Origin: Cyclaneusma minus | Taxonomy: Eukaryota; Ascomycota; Leotiomycetes; Marthamycetales; Marthamycetaceae | Direction: 5' to 3' | Assembly (NCBI GenBank): GCA_037179335.1 | Contig: JAKZHN010000011.1 | Span: 1,208,428 to 1,272,427, forward strand | DNA length: 64,000 nt | Program-made: the position numbers and the translations under genes | Notes under the pieces: model-generated | What the model saw: only the letters and a program-made list of their open reading frames with translations | Databases searched by the model: none | What the model was told of the DNA's origin: nothing | In this document: one piece after another, positions 55,692-64,000 of the stretch | Layout: the number at the start of each line of letters is the position of its first letter | Numbering within the stretch: position 1 is the first letter of the stretch

Positions 55692-58600
55692 TCAGGACCA
55701 GAAGACTAGCGCCAAATGTTGCAAATCAAGCATTATAAATTCTCTCACGGGCTCCAGCGTGAACGCTCTAAGTTTGATCAGGCTGATCTTTGTGAAGTTG
55801 TAAACCAAGCAATTAAGGAAAGACTATTGGTGTCCGCCCAGGAATTCACCAATATCATAGCACACACCAGAGCCTCCGTGAAGGCATGGCTTCAAGACTA
55901 CCTGTGGTGGCTCCTTTGGATGATATGGTTTGTCCCCTTGTCTTCCCATGCTCAGTATAGGCAGCGCAGACTTCTTGGACGCATGGGGCGGACATGGAGG
56001 ACTCGCTGCTTCTCGAGAAGATCACGAGTAACAGCCCTGCTGGGTTGCTTCTCGTTCGTTCATGTTCCCATCGTGCCTGGAGACTGGTCCCTTTTAACTT
56101 TGGCCAGCTCCCGCCAAAGTCTCGGCTAAGGAGAAGTTGTGGCGGTAGCGTGTGATAAAAGCAGTAGATGTGAACAGTGGAGCAGTAGATGTGAGCGGTG
56201 GAGTAGTAGAAGCAAAGTGGAGTAGCAGACGCCCTAGTCAATCGGCTAAAGCATCCTTGCTCTCCTCTTTCTTAGAAGCGTCAAGCGAGCGCTTATGCTA
56301 CCCGACATGGTAGGTGAAAGAAGCGAACAATATTTCAGGACCCGCAAGCGAAGCGAGGGATGCTGACACTGATAATAGTCTACACCAGGACCACGCTTTC
56401 CAACTCACAGCAGCTCTACCGTTTGGAACATGACAAGGAGCCCGCGACTGAAGAGGAATTGGCCATGTACAACAAGGTTCGCAGCTCAGGTCTCAACCAC
56501 AACAACGACAATCAAGGCGGCTCCAGGGATCCAGATATCTCCCCTTGGGCGCGAAGTTGTACCCTGCCACCAAGACTACCAAGTATCTGGTCACCCCCCT
56601 TTTCAGCTGGCCCGAAGAATATCCTGCTGTTAACGAAAAAAGCCCACAGTCGCAAACCTCACACTTGTTCATCAGTATGCCCAAATGCGTGAGCATTCTC
56701 CTATTCTAAGGTTTCGCATGGAACATGGGCGGAATCTTGTGATTCGAGGTTTGCTCTCTGCTACGGTGGCCATTAGATTGTGCAGTAGGTTGGTAGTCGG
56801 AACCTAGCTTCCAGCCTGTCGATTGGTGGATTGCTTGTCGATTTGCAGGAATAGCATTACACAAATATTATGTAATTTGGAGTCTATGGCTTGAACCGAC
56901 AGCTGCTGATTTGTACAACAGCTTGCTAATCCGCCTGTCGCTTGACGATTGGCTGTCGATTGCCAATAGTGATCTTTGTAGCGATCTAAGGTTTCAGCAT
57001 CCTGTGAATGACTTTGCTCAGCTCGGCCTTTTCGCAGGTCATGAGTTGGCTTGTGAAGTGAATGTCTTGTCTCGTGTCTGGTGTGCTAGTTTTCTTGTAG
57101 ACCGTGGATCCCAGAACACGATAAAGCGCACCGCAAGTATCACAAAGACTACCTCAAGGGCCTAAAATTGGTCGTCCTGACCTCCGTGCAATGTTCTACA
57201 CTGTCAAGCAACTCTCGAGGACCCGTACGACCAATATCCAGGACTATTCGTTTGACCAACACGTCGCGGCTAAACACAAGGTTGTCACCAGAGCTTCTCA
57301 TGATCTAGCTGCAAATCGTGCATGCTCGGCGCAAAGCCATGATTGCTGCTGCTATTGTTCCCATCATGGCCTGCAGTTTGACCGTGAAGCGATGGGGTAG
57401 TCTGTTAGCTTCCCGCCGGCTGCTGGGTGGGCGTGTAAGCCGCCATCACGGCGAACATAGCTGTAATTGGGCCCAGGAGCAGTGACAACGTAGACAGCGT
57501 CAGCGAGAAGGGGGTGTCGGAGTATCCTCGAGGGGGATAGAGCTGGATCTGGACATGGTAGTGGCAGGCATCAGCTTTGCTGAATGGCTCTTGGAGAACC
57601 ATCGACACAAGCACTGAGTTGTATCCAGCTCGACATAGCCACCATGGGTCCTGGAATTTTCAGAATCGTATGCTTCTTCATTTCCCACAAGGCAGCAGCA
57701 ATTGACTTTGTGACATGCAGATGGACTCCCAGCTCAGCAGCAGCTCAAACAGCTCCAGGCCCGCTAGGTCAGCACTTGGGCTTCATGTCTAAATCTCGAA
57801 TGAACCTGTCCATGACCAGGAGCATGTCGTTGTTGTTCATACTTGGGTCAATCTCGTTCTGATCTTGCCGCTGTCTAGTCTGGATGGTCTGCTCTGGTTG
57901 TGTTGAGTGTCTTGAATGTAAGCTGTGCCGTGCCTCATGGTAGCCATGTTGTCTGGGAGTTGAGAGGGGAGAGAGAAGAGTGTCAATCCTCTGGACGCTC
58001 AAATTATGGAAGCAGGAAACGGAGGCTCGCTTGATCTTTTCTTTCTTGCTAATTGCCGATGGAGACCCTCAACGTCCATTAACGCGAACGGAGCTTGCGA
58101 GCAATTCAGTGACTATGGTTCTTGTCCATGTGGTCTTGGATCCTTGAATCTGACCAAAATCAGACTTGGACTCGAACGGGGCGAGCCAAATCACCAGGTC
58201 GAACAGCCTCGATTGACAGACCTTTCGCTGCTGGACCATGATTGTTGCTCCACTAGAGACTTCGTCGTCACCCGTTTTGGTATCTTGATCGGCATCTGGT
58301 GCGAGAGCTTCTGCATTGGCAGCTGGAGAGCCGCCGATTGGGGAGCCGATTGGGATGGCGTCTGGGCAATGTGCGTGAAAGGGACCTTGCGGGGACGTGG
58401 AGCAATGTAGGATGGAGGTTTGTATGCCTACAGACTTTCTGGTCGTGGAACTCATGAGGTGAAGCTGTGCTAATAAGAGTAGCGATGCAAGAAGTCGATT
58501 GGACTTGGCAGCAGTGTAGTATTCTGGTCTCGGGGTCCCTGGGTAGGGCTTTTATTTCGTTGCCATAGGAGCAGTGGAAGCAGGAACAGAACCGAAGGTA

Positions 58601-59558
58601 CTAGCGTCGGATTGTGAGGCGCGTACCCCGGTGTCTGATTGGTGTTACTCTTCGTAGAAACTGAAGTCCCTGGCCGTTCATTCCCCTGCTTCACTGTTGC
58701 ATTGCTGTGGCGAGAGATTCGTATCGAGGCGGATCTCGAGGCGTGTCTTGAGGTGGAGCGCAGGCAATCAACGCTCAATGTTCATTGAGCAGGACGGGCT
58801 CTTTAGCCTAGTATGTAGAGGCGGTTTCGCGTCTCACGACCCGGCCCTCGAAAAGGCTCGAGCACTTGTGTTCGAGTTCGAGTCATCTACCACCGTTCCC
58901 ATCTGGGGGATAGTTTTTTGCTTTTTTGGGGGGGTGGGGTTTTTTGTTCGTTTTCTTGACTAGTAGTCGCCCTATACGCTGCGTGAACTAAATGAACGAG
59001 CTTTATCGAGGGACTCGCTTACTATGCCGCGTCTCCAACCGTCCTCGCCTCTATCATCTTCACCTGTTCGAGTGAAGCTTAAGAGTTAGCCGGGTGAAGA
59101 AATCTTTCGTTACGCATGCCTCGACATTCCTGTATATTTTCCAGGCGCTCGCGCTCGAGCTCTATATTTTGTTCTTCTCTCCCCCTCATACATCCTCTTG
59201 CTTCCAACAACCGTCCCCGACCAGACAGCTCATGAGTCGTGGCTCACACTTCCAGCAAGCTCCCATGCCGCCGCCGTCGAATTTGGGTGGGTGAGCCTTT
59301 CCACGAGTGACGAGGAGCTCCTATTAATAGGAAGTCTAGGCATTCAGACGAATCAATCCAAACAAAAATGCCAGATCAAGTTTCCAACACCCATAGACAT
59401 CATCACATAAATCATCATCTGCAGCAGTACCATCGCACCGAACCATCGCTCAAAGCTCGCATTCCATTGACTTCCATTAGCTTAGATTTTTCTCCCCGCC
59501 GCCCAGCTAAGTAAACAGCAGTACACCCAAGACATCAGTATACCCACATACACACCTA
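55692..59558. other. Gene-poor stretch with coding-like fragments
   Basis: Fragments with protein-like composition occur, for example near 56394-56480 (QLYRLEHDKEPATEEELAMY, plus strand) and 58069-58455 (minus strand, 128 codons, FDLVIWLAPFESKSDFG). None has a recognised domain or consistent gene model. I treat them as relics or unknown small genes. The last 500 bases are the 3' side of the HTH gene. Confidence 0.4.
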
Positions 59559-61820
59559 TCAAGCCTTCCCATCCCAAGTCCCCGGCTTCGCCTTTACCTT
59601 CTCCTTCCCCTGACCGCCCTCAGCCTGTTTATCATTCCCCTTCTTCCCCTTCTCACCACCCATTCCCTTCTCACCCCCACTCTGCACCAATATCACATTC
59701 TTCGGCCTTCCCCCTGCAATACTCCTCGGCGGCTCCCTCGCCGGCTGCTGCTGAGGCCTTGGCTCTGGGTTTGCCTCCGGGCTCGCCCCTGACGCGATCC
59801 CAGCCACGTTTTCCGCCTCGTTTCCCGCTGCATTTCCTGCTGCGCCCTGGTTCTGCGGCGCACCAGAAGCATTCATCGTGTTGCTTGTCACTGGCGCCGT
59901 CAAATCAACCGGCGAAGCAGCCGTACCCATACCATTCAGATGCTGCTGTTGCGGTACAGGCATAGACGCCGGTCTCGCATGAGGATGAGCATGAGGATGC
60001 CCCGGCTGCGGCGGCGGCGGATTCGGAACCCACTGTGGCGGAATCCCAATCCACGCCCCCTGCGGCTGTTGCGGCGGTATAGGCACAGCCATGTAACCGT
60101 TGGGTACGGCCATATAGCCGTTCGGTGGCATCGGTCCATACCACATCATCCCTGGCGGTGCTTGCATGCCCATTCCCATTCCCATCATCGTTCCTGGGCC
60201 CTGCATCAGCACTGGCTGCACTGGCTGCATCACCTGCGGTACTGGCGCAGGTGATGGATCATCATTAGGCAGCCTCACCCAAGGCCCCCTACTCTTCCTC
60301 TTCAGTTTCTCCTCCTCCTGTTTCCTCACTTCCTCTCTCCTCTTCTCCTGCCGCTGCGCTTCTCGGATCTGTTCATTATGCCACCATTCCTCATGTTTCA
60401 ATTTCTTTTCTCGCAGCTCATCTAGCATGTTACTCAGCTCCTTATTGGGATCTTTGGAAACTCCTTGTGTGGCAGCGCGTTTGGCGCGCTTGCGTTCGCC
60501 GGAGCGCCGCCATTGCGCGCGTTCGCGTTCTAAGCGCTCGAGTTCGCGACGGGTTGCGGCGCGCATGGCTTCTACGCCGGCGTTGGTGGGACCCGTTGCG
60601 CGGCGGAATGCTTCGCCTGCGGAGCCTGATCGTGCTCTTCCGCTCTCCTCACCAGGAGGCGGCGCTTCCCCGCCGCCCTCTCCGTCTTCCTCGGCGTTCA
60701 CATCTTCCCCATGGCCCTCCCCATCTTGCTCCTCTCCGTCTCCGTCTCCTTCCCCACCCCCATCCTGTTCATCACCACCCTGCTCCTCCCCATCCACCAG
60801 CAACCCCGTATCCTCAACAGCCACAACCTTCCTCGGCCGTCCCGGCCTCCTCCCATTATCCAACCCCTTCAAACACTCAAAAAAGTCATCTCTCCCCCCC
60901 GCCCTCTTCACACACCTCTTATGAATATTCTGCACCGTATGTCGATTCACGCCCGTCTGTCTTTCAATCTCCGCATATTCCATTTTAGCCACACATCTTA
61001 GTGCGATAATAGCTGCGCGCATGGGAATAGGGATTTCGGATTTCTTGCCGCCGATGAACATGTGTTTGGGGACGGGGGGTGGGATGGCGGGGTAGGGGGG
61101 ATATGGTGAGTAGGTGGGAGGGCCGGGGGGGTAGGCGGAAGGGGGAGGGGGTGCGTAGGAGGGATAGGGAGGTATTTGGGAACCTGGCGGACCTGGCGGG
61201 CCTGGCGAGGCGCCGGTGGGGAGGGGAGGCCATTGATACGGCCTAGGTTGGGAGTAGGCCAGGTGTGGGGGAGGGCGGGGACCGGGGTCGATGACTCGGA
61301 CAGAGGGGACGAATTGGAAGGAATCTTGCTGTTCCTGCTGGGCACTCGGTGCGCCATTGTTCTGTTCGTTAGGCTGGTCGTTTGTCTGGCCATTGGACTG
61401 GAAGGCTGGTTGAGACTGCGCTTGTAGATTCGACTGAGTATTTGAATGATCTTGCGACACAGTCTGAGAATTGTTTGCTTGTTCTTGGAGGTAGTTTTGC
61501 AGATGATCGTGTAGCTGGTTTTGCAGCGCTGCGTCCTCGGTTTCTTTCGCAGTATGCGCAGCATTCTGCTCGTTCCCACATTGCACATCGTCTGGCGCAT
61601 CGCCCATATCGGTTTGTGCGCCATTGGGAGAGGCGCTTAAAGAATTCTGCCCGTCATTGTCTTGCGCATCTTCTTGCGCATCGGCTTGGGCCTCATCATC
61701 ATCCTCCGAACGTTCCTCTATCTCGTGTCCCTCTTCCTCCGGACTCGGGTCGCTATCGTAATCTTCTGGCCATTCGGGAGACTCATTTTGGGGAGTTTCT
61801 GATTCGGGCGAGGATGACAT
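59559..61820 (-). CDS. Acidic, proline-rich helix-turn-helix protein
   Basis: A single-exon protein of 753 aa from the ATG at 61820 (an ATG at 61904 would add 28 residues). It is mostly low-complexity: an acidic/glutamine-rich N-terminus, a proline/tyrosine-rich stretch, then a compact globular region with the helix-turn-helix-like sequence YAEIERQTGVNRHTVQNIHK, followed by GRPRK (AT-hook-like), acidic glycine-rich DNA, a long charged coiled-coil-like segment and a proline/glutamine tail. The HTH resembles those of IS30/homeodomain-like DNA-binding domains. I infer a nuclear DNA-binding protein, perhaps domesticated from a transposase, but the function is unknown. It lies 386 bp from the 3' end of vps71 on the same strand. 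Confidence 0.75.
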   Translation of the reverse strand: MSSSPESETPQNESPEWPEDYDSDPSPEEEGHEIEERSEDDDEAQADAQEDAQDNDGQNSLSASPNGAQTDMGDAPDDVQCGNEQNAAHTAKETEDAALQNQLHDHLQNYLQEQANNSQTVSQDHSNTQSNLQAQSQPAFQSNGQTNDQPNEQNNGAPSAQQEQQDSFQFVPSVRVIDPGPRPPPHLAYSQPRPYQWPPLPTGASPGPPGPPGSQIPPYPSYAPPPPSAYPPGPPTYSPYPPYPAIPPPVPKHMFIGGKKSEIPIPMRAAIIALRCVAKMEYAEIERQTGVNRHTVQNIHKRCVKRAGGRDDFFECLKGLDNGRRPGRPRKVVAVEDTGLLVDGEEQGGDEQDGGGEGDGDGEEQDGEGHGEDVNAEEDGEGGGEAPPPGEESGRARSGSAGEAFRRATGPTNAGVEAMRAATRRELERLERERAQWRRSGERKRAKRAATQGVSKDPNKELSNMLDELREKKLKHEEWWHNEQIREAQRQEKRREEVRKQEEEKLKRKSRGPWVRLPNDDPSPAPVPQVMQPVQPVLMQGPGTMMGMGMGMQAPPGMMWYGPMPPNGYMAVPNGYMAVPIPPQQPQGAWIGIPPQWVPNPPPPQPGHPHAHPHARPASMPVPQQQHLNGMGTAASPVDLTAPVTSNTMNASGAPQNQGAAGNAAGNEAENVAGIASGASPEANPEPRPQQQPAREPPRSIAGGRPKNVILVQSGGEKGMGGEKGKKGNDKQAEGGQGKEKVKAKPGTWDGKA

Positions 61821-62205
61821 GGTGGAGGGGCATTCAGAAGTTCTGTCGAACGTCTGCCAGTGTTGAGGTTGACGCCATTCGCGATACGCGATTGGTCGTG
61901 ACACGAAAAGAATTGCATGTGGTGGGCCAAGATGCGAAATATGCTCCAGCTATTATATAACTTCCAAACCAACCGAACCATCATTTCTTCAGATACAATG
62001 CTATTCACCGTGCCGTTTGTATTTGCCCCTTCGAAAGAGAGAAATCCGTGTTGGACTTGGCTGCAACAAGTTTCAATTCGTTGTGGACATAGTTTTGAAC
62101 TTTGGCTTGCTTTCCACTATTAGTCCCCGATCTGATATAATGCAGCCACTGTCATAGTAATCCGGCTACTGCTGATATAACTGAGGATCAGCTCCAAGAC
62201 CCACA
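61821..62205. other. Intergenic: HTH gene promoter and vps71 3' region
   Basis: No gene is seen. This holds the upstream region of the HTH gene and the 3' end of vps71. Confidence 0.5.
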
Positions 62206-63260
62206 TCACGCCCCATACCGAGCGAAACAATCCTCTTGATGTGTCCTCATACACTCCAAAGCACAAACCCGCGCCCCACACCTCAAACACTTCACGCGTC
62301 CCCAATACCCACAAACCTCACAAAAAACCCTCTGTGCCCTCTTCTGTTCCTCATCCCCCAGTTCCGCTCTCGCCTGCGGATAGCTCAACGGCCTTTCCGC
62401 CAACAACTTTTCCAATTCCTCTGTGCTCGGAACAGCCGGAATCCTGCTTTTCAGCAGCGGATTATCATCCATAGGATGCGGTGGTGGCTGTCTTGCAAAC
62501 GGCTGTAGCTTTATGCTGCTTGTGGTGTTTGCGCCAGCATCATTAGACGCAATGCTGAAAGCTTCTCCGGGCTTGGAGATTGGAGAGGGGGCGGGCGAAG
62601 AGGAGACTTCGCCGACGGTAGAGACGTGGCGCAAGGGAGTGGAGCGCGAGGGCTGGGCGCGCAGGAGTTGCGAGGGGTCTTTTTTCTTGTGCGAGCGTTT
62701 GCCTGTGCTTGTAAGATGCGGCCCGGTCGCTACTGGGGCGGTGGTGGAAGAGGGTGCTGCTGATGTTGGCGGGGCATGAACGGTGTATTGGTTGGGATGT
62801 GGGTGGGAGGAGACACCAAGGGCGGCGAAGGCTTCGAAGTCGGAGAGGTGGTTGGCGAAGGTTTTTTGGGACTGGAGGATTTTGCGGACGGCGGGGGTTA
62901 CTTTGCCGTGGCTAACTACAAGTCGTGAAGGAAATGGGTTAGTGAAGGAGGTGAGGATTCGCAGATGTCAAGACAGCACTCACCCCTTCCAGCATTATCA
63001 CGATACCTCACCGGCACCGGAATATGCACATCCCTATGACTCTCCCTGTCCAAGTGGGCCAACTCTCTCAAAATCTTCGCATCCTGTTTCGCCGTCGTGT
63101 CCCCATTATTGGCCTGGCTTAGGGGTCCGCGAGCTCGTTTCCGCGACGTGGGTTGCAGGGCAGCTACGGACGCGTTGATGCCAGTGTCGGGAACGTAGGC
63201 CCAGCCGGGCGCATTCACGGACTTTGAGGTTGCGAGCTCCTTGACCCCGAAACAGTCCAT
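62206..63260 (-). CDS. vps71: Vps71 / ZNHIT1-like SWR1 subunit with HIT zinc finger
   Basis: A likely orthologue of Vps71 (Swc6), needed by the SWR1 remodeller to exchange H2A for H2A.Z. Exons are 63260-62984 and 62915-62206 with a 68-nt intron (328 aa). The N-terminal region has DAKILRELAHLDRESHRDVHI and, after the splice, TPAVRKILQSQKTFANHLSDF, both typical of the family. A long serine/proline linker follows. The HIT finger at the C-terminus has CEVCGYWGRVKCLRCGARVC and then CMRTHQEDCF, giving the eight zinc ligands. The start at 63260 is preferred to one at 63389 because the latter adds a hydrophobic leader unlike the family. In the same nuclear theme as the Snt2-like gene at the other end. 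Confidence 0.9.
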
Positions 63261-64000
63261 GGCGGGGATGGTGGGTGGCGGTGTCGAGGTTTCATGATGG
63301 AACGTGGGGGAGATTTGGACAAGCCTGAGGAAAAGGTTTGGTGAGATAATGCGAAGCTCGCAGATCCGGGGTACTAGGCAAGGGCGCACGGGCCGCGAAG
63401 CACGGCTAGTAGCTGCACTGGATTAAACCAAAATGGCATTGATCTTAGATCTAACATTGAATATTACCGTACGATTCCGATATTTTTGACAAGAAGTGAG
63501 TATTCACCTGCGCCACCAGACGCTCGCTCTCCTTCAATGTTCTTCCTCATCTGCATGTATCAATGCTATTTTTTACCTACCCGCGCTGGGCCAGAGCACT
63601 AATCCAGCCCGTGGCTACAGAGTCCGAGCTGTCATCAATGACTTTATTGAGTTGATTGCGGAAATCCGGGGTAGCACGGCGCTGCTACCCCAGAGCCCAC
63701 GCGACGCTGGCTCCCCCGCTACTACAATTGACTTCAGGCAAATTATGCAGATCCGTTTTCAACTGCAATTTCAGCTAATGCGGACTAGCTGGGCCAAAAG
63801 CACGCCTAGCCCTGGCCGTGGCTTGCAGTTCGCCTTAGCACTAGCGACAGTTTAAATCTAGTGTATATGCACTCCCCATGCCGTACACCGCCAGTGCACC
63901 TCACATTACCCCTAAACTCCATGCCTTCGCTCTACCTACGCAGAACTGGGTTCCATGTTACGAACTCGTCTTTGCACGCCCCATGAGATGGCCCAAGATC
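63261..64000. other. Upstream flank of vps71; no gene seen
   Basis: It contains the vps71 promoter and then unannotated sequence. An open frame at 63496-63855 has no recognisable character. Confidence 0.5.

Noticed and set aside
58697..58963. Possible tRNA-like or tRNA-derived sequence near 58800
   Set aside because: A GTTCGAGTTCGAGTC string resembles a T arm, but I could not draw acceptor and D arms with confidence.
63496..63855. 119-codon plus frame near the window end
   Set aside because: No recognisable motif; likely chance.

Overview
The window looks like nuclear DNA of a filamentous ascomycete (Pezizomycotina). The signs are short GT-AG introns (43-122 nt, often with a CTAAC-like branch site), a tRNA-Thr with a small intron, orthologues of Snt2, Hem14, Nab2 and Vps71, fungus-specific DUF7025 and DUF7708 proteins, and a 7.4 kb AT-rich block that looks RIP-mutated (repeat-induced point mutation). 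The class is not certain. I would guess Leotiomycetes-like, but that is only an impression.

Layout. (1) 0-25 kb is ordinary gene space: Snt2-like chromatin reader (+), tRNA-Thr (+), GNAT acetyltransferase (-) with a foldback MITE in its first intron, intracellular DPP V-like S9 peptidase (+) head-to-head with it, a 2.6 kb repeat-bearing gap, mitochondrial protoporphyrinogen oxidase (-), Nab2-like poly(A) RNA-binding protein (-), secreted GH20 hexosaminidase (+), then a convergent, overlapping pair made of a DUF7025 protein without its AAA+ domain (+) and a DUF7708 protein without its NACHT domain (-). (2) 25.487-32.885 kb is an AT-rich block whose edges carry matching inverted repeats with a TA on each outer side. 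I read it as one decayed, probably nested, TIR transposon. (3) A CYP52-clan-like P450 (+) starts 255 bp beyond that element. (4) 34.9-59.5 kb is gene-poor. It holds a cupin gene (+), gene relics, several tandem arrays, direct and inverted duplications, a degenerate 0.5-0.6 kb tandem array at about 49.3-52 kb, and a short interstitial telomere-like tract. (5) 59.5-64 kb returns to gene space with an acidic/proline-rich helix-turn-helix protein (-) and Vps71 (-), the HIT-finger subunit of the SWR1 complex.

Functionally the intact genes are unrelated housekeeping or metabolic genes: chromatin (Snt2, Vps71), mRNA export and tail binding (Nab2), haem synthesis (Hem14), peptide and chitin breakdown (DPP V, GH20) and oxidation (P450). 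The unusual part is the 21.7-33 kb accessory segment and the relic block after it. The truncated immune-type receptor fragments beside a RIP-inactivated transposon suggest past rearrangement at the junction between gene space and repeats. Spliced models were checked by hand for frame (total coding length divisible by three); no expression data were available.
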